From positions 1,420,001 to 1,484,000 of the forward strand of contig NZ_CP072141.1 in NCBI RefSeq assembly GCF_019355555.1: a stretch of DNA of 64,000 nucleotides, given 5' to 3'. Position 1 is the stretch's first letter; every line of letters starts with the position of its first letter. Below the pieces are notes generated by a model. The model did not search any database and had not been told where the DNA came from. It saw only the letters and a program-made list of their open reading frames with translations. The stretch is from Rhizobium sp. L51/94. GTDB lineage: Bacteria; Pseudomonadota; Alphaproteobacteria; Rhizobiales; Rhizobiaceae. Shown here piece by piece: positions 24,989 through 33,907 of the stretch. A program made the position numbers and the translations under genes.

Positions 24989-25407
24989 CTGTCAGAACCA
25001 TCGCGGAAGCCAAAGCGCAAGCAAATAAACTGAAGACCGCCTTAGCTCTCCAGGGTCTAAGTTTGGGTCATGGCCAGGCACTCGAGGTGATTGCGCATCA
25101 GTCCGATGCTCGCGATTGGAACACCCTGTCGGCACGCCTGGCAAAGGCAGTGCCTGCGCCTTTTTTCCTGCGTCAAAGGGTGCAGGGGCGGTATCTTGGA
25201 CAGGTTTTCAAAGGCGCGATCAACGCTTTGTCCTCCACGGGGAAATATTATTCCGTCTCTATCCGGCTTGATGAACCGGTGGATACGGTGACCTTCGCTG
25301 GCTTCTCCAACATGCGCCGCATGGTCAGAGGCGTTATAGACGGCAATGGAAACTCAATCCGGAAGACGTCGAACGGAACATTCCACTTGGTCTTGGCGCC
25401 GCTATGA
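24985..25407 (+). CDS. Glyoxalase-superfamily domain protein (Glyoxalase_8 type)
   Basis: A 140-residue protein whose first 50 residues carry the small helical signature of the domain called glyoxalase superfamily type 8: IAEAKAQANKLKTALALQG, then LGHGQALEVIAHQSDARDWN, then TLSARLAK. The name comes from database tradition; no metal-binding glyoxalase residues are visible and enzymatic activity is not implied. The second half (about 60-140) is a beta-rich domain (YSVSIRLDEPVDTVTFAGFS). Its start overlaps the MATE stop by four bases, so it depends on translation of that gene and may act with the pump. It ends 10 bases before a convergent helicase gene. Confidence 0.7.
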   Translation: MTVRTIAEAKAQANKLKTALALQGLSLGHGQALEVIAHQSDARDWNTLSARLAKAVPAPFFLRQRVQGRYLGQVFKGAINALSSTGKYYSVSIRLDEPVDTVTFAGFSNMRRMVRGVIDGNGNSIRKTSNGTFHLVLAPL

Positions 25408-25417
25408 GGGACCGCCG

Positions 25418-27487
25418 CTACCGCCACATCCCTCGCATCCGCGCGCCGACATCCACCCGGATCTGCCTTGCCTGCTGCGCGGCGGGTGAGTCTGAGCGGG
25501 CGGTGGGCCAGCCGCAGACTTCGAAGAACTGTAGCAGCGTCGCAGGAATGAAGCGGGTGCGGTTGGCATAGACGTGGCGGTCGCCCTGGGCGTTCTGGCC
25601 GTGGACGAAGAAGCGCTGTGGCAGCACCAGGTCTAGATTGTCCTTGGCGCGGGTCATCGCCACGTAGAGCAGCCGACGCTCCTCCTCGATCTCGGCGCTG
25701 GTGCCGACGCCGAGATCCGAGGGAATGCAGCCGTCGATGACGTTCAGCATGAATACCTTGGTCCATTCCTGGCCCTTGGCGGAATGGATGGTCGAGAGGA
25801 TGAGATAATCTTCGTCGAGCAGCGGAACTCCGGCCTGGTCGCTCGTCGCATCCGGCGGGTCGAGTGTCAGTTCGGTCAGAAAACGTTCCCGCGAGGGATA
25901 GCCCGAGGCGATCTGCTCGAGCTGCAGAAGATCCGCCTGCCGTGTCGCTGCATCCTCGTGCAAGCGCTCCAGATGTGGCGCATACCATTCCCGCACCAGG
26001 CCGATTTCAGCCGGCCAGCCGGCCTTGCCCGATTTCACCGCCTGCAAGGTCTCGACAAAACTGGTCCAGTCATCGCCGCTGCGAGGCGGGGCGGGGATTT
26101 CGGTCAGCGCGGTAATCGGGCTCGCCTCGTCGTCCATCCGGTCGAGCACTTTTTGTGCTGTCGACGGCCCGACGCCGGGCAGAAGCTGCATCAGTCGGAA
26201 ACCGGCCACGCGGTCGCGCGGGTTCTGGGCAAAGCGCAGTGCGGCCAGCATGTCCTTCACGTGGGCGCTGTCGAGGAATTTCAGGCCGCCAAACTTGACG
26301 AACGGAATGTTGCGCCGCGTCAGTTCGATCTCCAGCGGGCCGGAGTGGTGCGAGGCCCGGAAGAGCACCGCCTGCTGTTTGAGAATTGTCCCGCCCTCGC
26401 GGTTCTCGAGCACCATGTCGGCGATGTAGCGGGCCTGGTCGGCCTCATCGCGAACGGTCACCAGCTTCGGGCGCTGTGCCGATGTCCGCTCGGTGCGCAG
26501 GTTTTTGGTAAAGCGCTCCGAGGCGAGATCGATGACGGCGTTGGCGGCGGCAAGGATCGGCTGCGTCGAGCGATAGTTGCGGTCGAGCGTGACGATACGG
26601 GCGGCCGGCGAAAATGATGTGGGGAAATCGAGGATGTTGCGCACCGTCGCGGCGCGGAAGGAGTAGATCGACTGGGCGTCGTCGCCGACAACCGTAAGGC
26701 CCTGTCCGCCGGGCTTCAGCGCCATCAGGATCGACGATTGCAGCCGGTTGGTGTCCTGGTATTCGTCGACCATGACATGGTCGAACCGGTTGCCAATGTC
26801 TTCGGCGATCAGCGGCTCATGCACCATATGCGCCCAGTAGAGCAGCAGGTCGTCGTAATCGAGGACGTTCTGCACCTGCTTCGCCTCGACATAGCTGGCA
26901 AAGAGTTCCCGCAACTGATTCTCCCAGGTGGCGCACCACGGGAAGACATCGCGCAGAACCTGGTCCAGCGGCGTCTCGGAATTGACCGCGCGCGAATAGA
27001 TGGCAAGGCAGGTGCCTTTGGTCGGAAAGCGGTTCTCGGTCTTCGAAAAACCGAGGTCGTGCCTGATAAGGTTCATCAGGTCGGCGCTATCTTCGCGATC
27101 GTGGATCGTAAACGCCGGGTCGAGGCCGATCTGTTCGGCATAGTCGCGCAACAGGCGCGCGCCGATGCCGTGGAATGTCCCGCTCCAGGCCAGTGCGTCC
27201 GTCATGATCCCGGCTTTCGGGCCGAGCACCTGGGCGCAGATCTTCTCGACGCGGCGGCCCATCTCGGCAGCAGCCCGGCGGGAGAAGGTCATCAGCAGGA
27301 TGCGGCGCGGATCGGCGCCCTTGACGATGAGATGCGCCACGCGGTGGGCGAGCGTGTTGGTCTTTCCGGAGCCGGCACCGGCGATCACCAGCAGGGGTCC
27401 GGAGACATGGCTTCCGTCGATGTCGGTGCCGTGCTCGACGGCCAGCCGCTGCTCGGGATTGAGTTTTTCCAGATAGGCGGCGTTCAT
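25418..27487 (-). CDS. UvrD/PcrA-type ATP-dependent DNA helicase
   Basis: A 689-residue superfamily 1A helicase that unwinds DNA 3' to 5' in repair. Motifs in order: Q-motif LNPEQRLAVE, Walker A GAGSGKT (37-43), Ia MTFSRRAAAEM, and Walker B VDEYQDTN. Motif III GDDAQSIYSFRAA, IV NYRSTQPIL, V STIHSAKGQEW and VI RRLLYVAMTRAKDNL complete the set. It is shorter than UvrD itself (about 720-780) and has a Pro/Ala-poor C-terminus without a recognisable RNAP-binding tail, fitting the UvrD-like rather than the main UvrD paralogue. GGAGAG precedes the ATG at 27487. A GAAC-N7-GAAC site 89-103 bases upstream suggests LexA control. Confidence 0.93.
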   Translation of the reverse strand: MNAAYLEKLNPEQRLAVEHGTDIDGSHVSGPLLVIAGAGSGKTNTLAHRVAHLIVKGADPRRILLMTFSRRAAAEMGRRVEKICAQVLGPKAGIMTDALAWSGTFHGIGARLLRDYAEQIGLDPAFTIHDREDSADLMNLIRHDLGFSKTENRFPTKGTCLAIYSRAVNSETPLDQVLRDVFPWCATWENQLRELFASYVEAKQVQNVLDYDDLLLYWAHMVHEPLIAEDIGNRFDHVMVDEYQDTNRLQSSILMALKPGGQGLTVVGDDAQSIYSFRAATVRNILDFPTSFSPAARIVTLDRNYRSTQPILAAANAVIDLASERFTKNLRTERTSAQRPKLVTVRDEADQARYIADMVLENREGGTILKQQAVLFRASHHSGPLEIELTRRNIPFVKFGGLKFLDSAHVKDMLAALRFAQNPRDRVAGFRLMQLLPGVGPSTAQKVLDRMDDEASPITALTEIPAPPRSGDDWTSFVETLQAVKSGKAGWPAEIGLVREWYAPHLERLHEDAATRQADLLQLEQIASGYPSRERFLTELTLDPPDATSDQAGVPLLDEDYLILSTIHSAKGQEWTKVFMLNVIDGCIPSDLGVGTSAEIEEERRLLYVAMTRAKDNLDLVLPQRFFVHGQNAQGDRHVYANRTRFIPATLLQFFEVCGWPTARSDSPAAQQARQIRVDVGARMRGMWR

Positions 27488-27575
27488 CGGCTCTCCTCTA
27501 TTGCTCCGGAGCGGCCGCTGCCATGCCGTTATTGAGTTTCCGAAGATTTTCGGAGCACCATTAGATTGCCCGAAT

Positions 27576-27590
27576 GTTCGTTAAATGTTC
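27576..27590 (-). promoter_or_regulatory. LexA-type SOS box upstream of the helicase gene
   Basis: GTTC (27576-27579), seven bases, GTTC (27587-27590) on the plus strand, read as GAAC-N7-GAAC on the minus strand. This direct repeat is the LexA site known in Rhizobiales and other alphaproteobacteria. It lies 89 bases before the helicase start, in the minus-strand promoter. A separate palindrome with arms TCCGAA and TTCGGA lies at 27539-27554. Confidence 0.7.
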
Positions 27591-27736
27591 TGAATCGGCG
27601 AAAACTGTCAAGCGAGCTTGGGTCTGTTTGACGCAACGATGCCCAGAGGGACGGCGGTCGGCTATCGTTTACTTAACGAATCGGAAAGGTTAGCAATGTC
27701 TTTAATGTTATTGCGTACCCCGGGAGATGCGTCGGA

Positions 27737-28609
27737 ATGAATGAGACGATTGCAGTCGGGTTGCACCAGCCTGACGGGCCGGTCGGACTGCAGGATGGGC
27801 GCATCGCATGTGTCGAGATGGAAGACGGCCGCCGGTGCGTATCGGTAATCGCACCGCACGGCCAACGCCGGGAAATCTGCCGACCGGGAGGACGTCCGTC
27901 AGGCTTGGCTGTCGATGGCGATGGCTGCTTCTGGGTGGCTGGCGGTCCGGAAAACTCGCTGGTTCGCCTGTCGCCCGAAGGTCGTATGCTGCAGATGATC
28001 GAAGGCAGCGAGACGGGACCCTTCGTCCTGCCGCGTGATCTCGCCTTCGGTCCGGACGGGCTTCTGTACATGAGCGACGCCGGCGTTCGGATTGCCGATC
28101 TCGTCATCGGCCAAACAATCCGGCCGGACTTTTTGAATGCGCCCTACAATGGTTGCATCTACCAGATCGATCCCGCCGACGGGCGCGTGCTCCGGTCGCT
28201 GGCTGCGGGTCTGCTGCTGGCGAGCGGCATTGCCTTCGATTCGAACGGCTTGCTCTATTACAGCGAGATGCTGACGGGGAATATCTACCGCCAGGTGCTT
28301 GGCGGCCGGCAGGAAATCTTTGCCCACGCCCTGCGCTCGCCGATGGGGACGCGCCTGAAGGGACCTGCCGGACTGGCCTTCGATCGCGACGATACACTGT
28401 ACTGCGCCGTGTATGGCCAGGGCGACATCTGCCTGATCGACACGTCCGGCAAGCTCTCTGGCCATATCCGCACGAACGGCACGCTGCCGAGCAACGTCGC
28501 CTTCACCGTCGATGGCAAGCAGGTGCTGATCACCGAACAGGAGCACGGCGCCATCGAGCGCATCCCGGCGCCCAAGCCGGGGCTGCCGCTGCACCGTCCA
28601 AAGATCTGA
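27737..28609 (+). CDS. SMP-30/gluconolactonase-type beta-propeller protein
   Basis: A 290-residue protein with the repeat pattern of six-bladed beta-propellers of the SMP-30/gluconolactonase/strictosidine-synthase group. Recurrent blades include PSGLAVDGDGCFWVAGGPEN, then PRDLAFGPDGLLYMSDAGVR, then ASGIAFDSNGLLYYSEMLTG, then PAGLAFDRDDTLYCAVYGQG. Asp/Asn residues at the usual metal-binding spots are compatible with a Ca2+ lactonase or esterase, but the substrate is not known. There is no signal peptide, so it is cytoplasmic. The ATG at 27737 follows a weak site (GATGCGTCGGA). It is transcribed alone and ends in a strong bidirectional terminator. Confidence 0.82.
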   Translation: MNETIAVGLHQPDGPVGLQDGRIACVEMEDGRRCVSVIAPHGQRREICRPGGRPSGLAVDGDGCFWVAGGPENSLVRLSPEGRMLQMIEGSETGPFVLPRDLAFGPDGLLYMSDAGVRIADLVIGQTIRPDFLNAPYNGCIYQIDPADGRVLRSLAAGLLLASGIAFDSNGLLYYSEMLTGNIYRQVLGGRQEIFAHALRSPMGTRLKGPAGLAFDRDDTLYCAVYGQGDICLIDTSGKLSGHIRTNGTLPSNVAFTVDGKQVLITEQEHGAIERIPAPKPGLPLHRPKI

Positions 28610-28629
28610 TCCGGCTATGGAGTAAAGAA

Positions 28630-28658
28630 AAAGGGCGCCTCCTGCCGGGGCGCCCTTT
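28630..28658. terminator. Bidirectional Rho-independent terminator
   Basis: Perfect ten-base arms AAAGGGCGCC (28630-28639) and GGCGCCCTTT (28649-28658) with A and T runs on both sides, placed between the convergent propeller and secDF genes. It should end both transcripts. Confidence 0.92.
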
Positions 28659-28663
28659 CTTTT

Positions 28664-31225
28664 TTATTCCGCTGCCGGAAGCTGCTTCTTCGGCTTGGCC
28701 GCTTCGGCTTCTGCTGCCTTGGCGTCGTTTGCGACGGTAACTGCGCGGTGGCGGGTGCGCCAGTCGCCGAGGAACAGCAGGATCGGCGCCGCGATAAAGA
28801 TCGACGATGCACCGGCAACGAGGATGCCGAACACCATCGGAATGGCGAAGCTCGACACGGCGCTGCCGCCCCAGATCGCCATCGGGACCAGCGCCAGGAA
28901 TGCGGTAGCGTTGGTGTAAAGGCTTCTGGCGAGGGTTTCGTTGATCGACTTGTCGATGATCTCGCGCAAGGGCATCGACTTGTAGAGACGCATGTTTTCA
29001 CGCATGCGGTCGTAGACGACGACCTTGTCGTTGACCGAGTAGCCGACCATCGTCAGCACCGCGGCGATGGCCGTCAGGTTGAAGTCGAGGCCGGTGATAG
29101 CGAAAAAGCCCACCAGCTTGGTGACGTCAAGCACCAAGGTCACGATGGCGCCGACGGCAAACGGCCATTCGAAGCGGAACCAGATGTAGAACAGCATCGC
29201 GAAGCTGGCGATAACCACCGACAGGATGCCGGCCCAAGCCAGTTCGCCCGAAACCTTCGGGCCGATGACATCGGTGCCTTCGACCGTTGCTGTCGGGTCG
29301 ATCTTGGTGACTTCGGCTTTCAGCTTTGTAACTGCTGCCGTCTGGGCTTCCTCGCCGCCATCCTGGCGCTGGGCCCGGACCAGAATGGTGTTCTTGTCGC
29401 CAAACGACTGCAGGGTGATTTCACCCAGGCCGAGTGTGTTCAGGCCTTCGCGGAACGTCGAAAGATCGGCCGTCCCTTGCGTCTTCACCGACATCTGGAT
29501 GCCGCCACGGAAGTCGACGCCGTAGTTGAGGCCCGGATAGATGAACAGTCCGATCGACGCGAGCGACAGGATCGCCGACACTGCGACGCCGAAAAAGCGG
29601 GCCTTCATGAACTGGATGTGCCGGTCATAGGGTGAGAACCGGAACATCGACTGGATGTTGATGACCTTCAGCTTGCGACGGCGGGCGATGGCGATCATCA
29701 CGACGCGCACGAAGGCGACCGAGGTGAACATCGAGATGATCAGGCCGAGACCCATGGTGACGGCGAAGCCGCGCACCGGGCCAGAGCCGAAGTAGAACAG
29801 GATGGCGGCGGCAATCAGCGCCGTCATGTTCCCGTCGATGATGGTCGAGTAGGCGCGACGGAAACCGTTGTCGATAGCGGCAAAGGCTCCGCGTCCCTTG
29901 CGGGTCTCTTCACGGATACGCTCGTTGATCAGCACGTTGGCGTCGACTGCAAGGCCGATGCCGAGGACGATACCCGCGATGCCCGGCAGCGTCAGCGTGG
30001 CGCCGACAAGCGTCAGGGCCGAGAAGGTCAGGATCGTGTGGATCAGCAGGGCGACGTTGGCAAGGATACCCCAGGTGCCGTAAAGCACGAAGATGAACAG
30101 GGCGACGAGGGCAAAGCCGACGAGGCCTGAATAGATGCCCATCTTGATGGCATCGGCGCCAAGATCGGCGCCTACCGTGCGCTCCTCGATGACGGTGAGC
30201 TTGGCCGGCAGGGCGCCGGCGCGCAGCAGAGCCGACAGCGTGGTTGCGCTTTCGGCGGTGAAGTTGCCCGAGATCTGGCCGGAGCCACCGGTGATCGGTT
30301 CGCGGATGACCGGCGCGCTCAGCACCTTGTTGTCGAGAATGATGGCAAATGGCTTGCCGACATTGGCACGGGTGATTTCAGCAAAGCGGTTGGCACCGGC
30401 GCTGTCGAAGCGGAACGTCACCAGCGGTTCGTGGGTATTCTGGTCGAACGAGACGCGGGCATCGGCGAGGCGGTCGCCGGAGAGCTCGACGCGATCCTGG
30501 ATCGCATAGCTGTTGCCCTTGTCGTCCTTCATGACGGTGACGCCAGGGCCGGGGTTGGTGATGTCGCCGCTGTCAGACAGCATGTGGAACGACATTTTCG
30601 CCGTCGAACCCAGCAATTCGCGCAGGCGCGAAGGATCCTGGGTGCCCGGCAGTTGCACGAGAACGCGGTTGTTGCCGATACGCTGGATGGTCGGCTCGGA
30701 CACGCCAACCTGGTCGACGCGCTGGCGAATGATCTCGAGGCTCTGCTGGACGGCGGCATCGACGTTGGCATTGATGCCGACCTGCGAATAGGCAAGCGTG
30801 ATGATGCCGTTATTCGAGGCCACGTTGAGGTCGGATTGCCCGGCGCTGATGCCGGTGGTGATGGTGTTTGCCAGCGTCTTCAGCTCGGTCACGGCCGCGT
30901 CGCTCTGCGACGGGTCGGTGAGCGCAATGACGACCTGCGTCGCATTCTGGACGACCGACTTGGTCTGGATGTTCTTCGCCCTCAGCACGCGGCGGGCATC
31001 CTGGACAAGCGTCTGCAGACGTTCATGCACCAGATCGCCTTCGTCGACTTCGAGAACGAGGTGGGAGCCGCCGCGAAGATCGAGGCCGAGTGCGACCTGG
31101 CTATGGGGCAGCCAGGCGGGAATGCGGTTGAGAGCCGATTGCGGCAGGACGTTCGGCAGGGCGATGAGCATGCCAAGCACGATGATCACCGAGTAGGTGA
31201 ACACGAGCCATGGAGAGGTGCGCAT
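28664..31225 (-). CDS. secDF: SecDF, fused Sec translocase accessory subunits SecD and SecF
   Basis: An 853-residue fusion of SecD and SecF, the RND-type partners that use the proton gradient to help SecYEG finish protein export. The SecD half has its first span at the start (WLVFTYSVIIVLGMLIALPN), the conserved LGLDLRGGSHLVLEVD and the periplasmic head (about 40-330). Four further spans include IAGIVLGIGLAVDANVLINE, with the Asp that conducts protons. The SecF half starts near 535 (KARFFGVAVSAILSLASIGL) and has LNYGVDFRGGIQMSV and VGYSVNDKVVVYDRMRENMR. Fused SecDF is normal in many alphaproteobacteria. The ATG at 31225 follows AAGGATAG; no YajC gene lies next to it, which is uncommon. Confidence 0.95.
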   Translation of the reverse strand: MRTSPWLVFTYSVIIVLGMLIALPNVLPQSALNRIPAWLPHSQVALGLDLRGGSHLVLEVDEGDLVHERLQTLVQDARRVLRAKNIQTKSVVQNATQVVIALTDPSQSDAAVTELKTLANTITTGISAGQSDLNVASNNGIITLAYSQVGINANVDAAVQQSLEIIRQRVDQVGVSEPTIQRIGNNRVLVQLPGTQDPSRLRELLGSTAKMSFHMLSDSGDITNPGPGVTVMKDDKGNSYAIQDRVELSGDRLADARVSFDQNTHEPLVTFRFDSAGANRFAEITRANVGKPFAIILDNKVLSAPVIREPITGGSGQISGNFTAESATTLSALLRAGALPAKLTVIEERTVGADLGADAIKMGIYSGLVGFALVALFIFVLYGTWGILANVALLIHTILTFSALTLVGATLTLPGIAGIVLGIGLAVDANVLINERIREETRKGRGAFAAIDNGFRRAYSTIIDGNMTALIAAAILFYFGSGPVRGFAVTMGLGLIISMFTSVAFVRVVMIAIARRRKLKVINIQSMFRFSPYDRHIQFMKARFFGVAVSAILSLASIGLFIYPGLNYGVDFRGGIQMSVKTQGTADLSTFREGLNTLGLGEITLQSFGDKNTILVRAQRQDGGEEAQTAAVTKLKAEVTKIDPTATVEGTDVIGPKVSGELAWAGILSVVIASFAMLFYIWFRFEWPFAVGAIVTLVLDVTKLVGFFAITGLDFNLTAIAAVLTMVGYSVNDKVVVYDRMRENMRLYKSMPLREIIDKSINETLARSLYTNATAFLALVPMAIWGGSAVSSFAIPMVFGILVAGASSIFIAAPILLFLGDWRTRHRAVTVANDAKAAEAEAAKPKKQLPAAE

Positions 31226-31316
31226 GATGTCTATCCTTGAATACGCGTTTGCCAGCGGGAAAAGCGCTGGCGCGTGTGTCTGGTGTAAAGGGAGATGCGC
31301 CGAAGCGCGCGTTCGG

Positions 31317-31736
31317 TCAGGCGGAAGCAGCCGGCGGGCCACGGGCCAGGTAGGCGCGGACGTTGCCGGGCCCGGAAAGCGATGAAGCCAGCGGTGGCAG
31401 GCACCCGGCGTCGTCGTCGAAAATGTGGATCGGCGTGGCGAAGGCTAGCAGCGCAGCGTTGCCATCATGCCAGCTGGCCTTGGGCTCGGCACTGCGCTCG
31501 GCAGCGACGACGCCCCGGGCATTGTCGCGCTGGGTGATGTAATGAGGCTGCTGGCTGCCCTTGGCCGCAGAAAAATTGTTGGTCTCTGTACTGGCGAACG
31601 TTGCAAAGCCGCCACCGAGGGCAAGACCCAGATAGGCAAAGAAAGCAACGATCAACGACGCCATCACGCGGGGCACCGCGCCGCGAGGCTGTCTCATCTC
31701 TTCGCTGTCGGCAATGCCGTCGTCGGACAGGCTCAA
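31317..31736 (-). CDS. Hypothetical single-span membrane protein between the antiporter and secDF
   Basis: A possible 139-residue protein with one membrane span (ASLIVAFFAYLGLALGGGFA) followed by a Ser/Ala/Asp-rich region with few recognisable features. The codon use and the good match of frame to gene spacing (12 bases after the antiporter stop, 91 before secDF) support a coding role, but the start is unclear. A TTG at 31736 fits the operon spacing, while ATG at 31694 (MRQPRG) and ATG at 31664 (MASLIV) are alternatives, none with a good ribosome site. I recognise no family. It could be co-transcribed with the antiporter. Confidence 0.5.
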   Translation of the reverse strand: MSLSDDGIADSEEMRQPRGAVPRVMASLIVAFFAYLGLALGGGFATFASTETNNFSAAKGSQQPHYITQRDNARGVVAAERSAEPKASWHDGNAALLAFATPIHIFDDDAGCLPPLASSLSGPGNVRAYLARGPPAASA

Positions 31737-31748
31737 GGGCTAAACGAC

Positions 31749-33575
31749 CTATTCACGTGCAGTTACAAGCGTGTCAGCTATTCTATCAGCCGACGGCGCA
31801 TCTTCATAGAGAGGCCTGTCATGATGCACTTGACGCAGCCGGTCAACCATCCCCAGCGCAATTTCCCGCTCGCCCATGATGACGGTATCGGCGCCATAGC
31901 GCGTCAGTTCGTCCACCTCGGCGTCAGAATGGGCCCGCGCGACGATCAGGATTGATGGATTGAGGCTGCGCGCCTGTTCGGCGACACTGCAGGCCTCAAA
32001 GGCATTCGGGATGGCGATCACGAGGCTGCGGGCGGCGGTGAGATTGGCGAACCCCAGAACTTCCGCAGAGGCAGCATTGCCGGAAATTGCCTCTATGCCG
32101 CTGTCCCTGAGGTCGATGACGCGTTTTTCTGCATCTTCGATGACCAGGAATGGTGTACCGGAAGACAGGAGGTTCTGGCCAACGATGCTGCCGACCCGGC
32201 CGTACCCGACGACCACGACATGTCCGGTGAGTGTCGTCGGGCCAGGGTCCCGCTCGGCGCCGATAACCGGCACCTCCTCTTCCGCAGCGTGCGTCTGTGC
32301 CGCTGCATCCGCTTCAGCACTGGCGTCCTGCAACGAGCTGTTTTTGGCATCGAGACGACGCTTGAGCCGGCCGCAGCCATAGAAGACGAGTGGGTTGAGG
32401 ATGATCGAGATGATGGCGCCGGCAAGGATGAGGTCGCGGCCCTGCTCGGGCAGCAGGCGGAGTTCGACGCCCATTGCTGCGAGGATAAAGGAGAATTCGC
32501 CGATTTGCGCCAGACTTGCTGAAATCGTCAGCGCCGTGCCGATCGGCTTGCGGAATGCCAGCACGATCAGGAAGGCGGCGGCAGACTTGCCGACCACGAT
32601 GATGAACACCGTCGCCAACACCAGCAGCGGATGCTCCAGCAGGATGCTGGGATCGAACAGCATGCCGACCGAGACGAAGAACAGCACCGCGAAGGCATCG
32701 CGCAGAGGCAGGCTTTCCTGCGCGGCGCGATGGCTGAGTTCGCTTTCGGCAAGCACCATGCCAGCAAAGAAGGCGCCGAGTGCCAGCGACACGCCGAACA
32801 GCTTGGCCGCACCGAAGGCGACGCCGAGCGCAATCGCCAGCACGCCAAGACGGAAAAGTTCGCGCGAGCCGGTATGGGCGGTGCGATGCAGGATCCACGG
32901 AATAACGCGGCGCCCGAAGACCAGCATCAGCGCCACGAACAGCGCCACCTTCAGCAAGGTCATGCCGATGATGCCGCCAATTCCGAGATCGAGATCGAAC
33001 AGCCTGTTGACAGCGGCGGAAAGCGGCTCGACCGGCGCATGACCATCGCCGGAAATACTGGCGGCGGCGGGGATCAGCACCAGCGCCAGAACCATCGCCA
33101 GATCCTCGACAATCAGCCAGCCGACTGCGATCTTGCCGCGCTCTGTCTCGACGAGACGACGCTCCTGCAGCGCCTTCAGCAGCACGACGGTAGAGGCGAC
33201 AGACAGCGCCAGGCCGAAGACGAGACTGCCGCCGAGCGACCAGCCCATCAATTCGCCGAGCCCCCAGCCGAGCAGTGTGGCAAAGGCGATCTGCACGAGA
33301 GCTCCCGGAACCGCGATGAAGCGCACCGACAGCAGGTCTTTCAGCGAAAAATGCAGGCCGACGCCGAACATCAGGAGAATGACGCCGATTTCAGCAAGCT
33401 CGGGTGCCAACCCTTGGTCGGCGACGAAGCCCGGCGTATAGGGGCCTGCAAGGACACCGGCGACGAGGTAGCCGACCAGCGGCGGCATGCGAAGCTTGTT
33501 GGCGATGGCGCCGAAGATGAAAGCCAGCACGAGACCCATGACGATCGTTGAGATCAAAGGTGTGTCGTGCGGCAT
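31749..33575 (-). CDS. CPA2-family cation/proton antiporter with RCK/TrkA-N domain (KefB/YbaL type)
   Basis: A 608-residue membrane protein. About 12 spans form the antiporter domain (about 5-400; PLVGYLVAGVLAGPYTPGFV, then LFGVSLALGAFFAGMVLAES). A Rossmann-type TrkA-N/RCK domain (about 450-570; GHVVVVGYGRVGSIVGQNLL) that binds NAD(H) or nucleotides follows. The Kef/YbaL layout suggests K+ or Na+ efflux coupled to proton entry, gated by the cytoplasmic domain, for pH or electrophile stress. The ATG at 33575 follows GGGGGA. A small XRE gene lies divergently 80 bases away and may regulate it. Confidence 0.9.
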   Translation of the reverse strand: MPHDTPLISTIVMGLVLAFIFGAIANKLRMPPLVGYLVAGVLAGPYTPGFVADQGLAPELAEIGVILLMFGVGLHFSLKDLLSVRFIAVPGALVQIAFATLLGWGLGELMGWSLGGSLVFGLALSVASTVVLLKALQERRLVETERGKIAVGWLIVEDLAMVLALVLIPAAASISGDGHAPVEPLSAAVNRLFDLDLGIGGIIGMTLLKVALFVALMLVFGRRVIPWILHRTAHTGSRELFRLGVLAIALGVAFGAAKLFGVSLALGAFFAGMVLAESELSHRAAQESLPLRDAFAVLFFVSVGMLFDPSILLEHPLLVLATVFIIVVGKSAAAFLIVLAFRKPIGTALTISASLAQIGEFSFILAAMGVELRLLPEQGRDLILAGAIISIILNPLVFYGCGRLKRRLDAKNSSLQDASAEADAAAQTHAAEEEVPVIGAERDPGPTTLTGHVVVVGYGRVGSIVGQNLLSSGTPFLVIEDAEKRVIDLRDSGIEAISGNAASAEVLGFANLTAARSLVIAIPNAFEACSVAEQARSLNPSILIVARAHSDAEVDELTRYGADTVIMGEREIALGMVDRLRQVHHDRPLYEDAPSADRIADTLVTARE

Positions 33576-33614
33576 CGTGGTGTCCCCCGGCTGGAAATCC
33601 TGTAAATAATATGA

Positions 33615-33641
33615 CATATATGGTCTAGAGTGACCAATATG
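33615..33641. promoter_or_regulatory. Inverted repeat between antiporter and XRE genes
   Basis: TGGTC (33621-33625) and GACCA (33632-33636) are perfect arms around six bases, flanked by CATAT (33615-33619) and ATATG (33637-33641), also complementary. The 27-base near-palindrome sits between two divergent genes, 15 bases before the XRE start and 40 before the antiporter start, and is a plausible autoregulatory operator. Confidence 0.5.
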
Positions 33642-33655
33642 GGTATTTTTGAGCC

Positions 33656-33907
33656 GTGAATCAAGGCAGTAAGCCAGCTATTCTGACGCCCGCGCATTGT
33701 CGTGCGGCGCGCGGCTTCCTGGATTGGACGCAAGGCGACCTTGCGGAAAAAGCCGGCGTCTCGCGCAGCACCATACGCGACTACGAAGGCGCCCGGCACG
33801 ACATCCATCGCGCCACCGAAGCACAGCTTAAACTGGCTCTAGAAGACGGCGGCGTCGTCTTTACCAACATCGATCCGCTTGGATGGACCGTCGGTTTGCG
33901 GAAGTGA
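33656..33907 (+). CDS. Small XRE-family helix-turn-helix regulator
   Basis: An 83-residue DNA-binding protein made of one XRE/Cro-type helix-turn-helix. LTPAHCRAARGFLDWTQGDL, then AEKAGVSRSTIRDYEGARHD holds the two core helices, and a short C-terminal part ends with VVFTNIDPLGWTVGLRK. This type is widespread in rhizobia as a short stand-alone regulator. Translation starts at GTG 33656; the ribosome site is weak. An inverted repeat 15-41 bases upstream is a likely own operator and may also govern the antiporter gene. Confidence 0.8.
   Translation: MNQGSKPAILTPAHCRAARGFLDWTQGDLAEKAGVSRSTIRDYEGARHDIHRATEAQLKLALEDGGVVFTNIDPLGWTVGLRK

Noticed and set aside
28615..29001. Minus-strand 128-codon frame over the secDF end
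   Set aside because: Out-of-frame shadow, overlapping the terminator.
33649..33665. TTGAG...ATCAA before the XRE gene as an FNR box
   Set aside because: The spacing between half-sites is six, not four, bases and the site overlaps the start codon.
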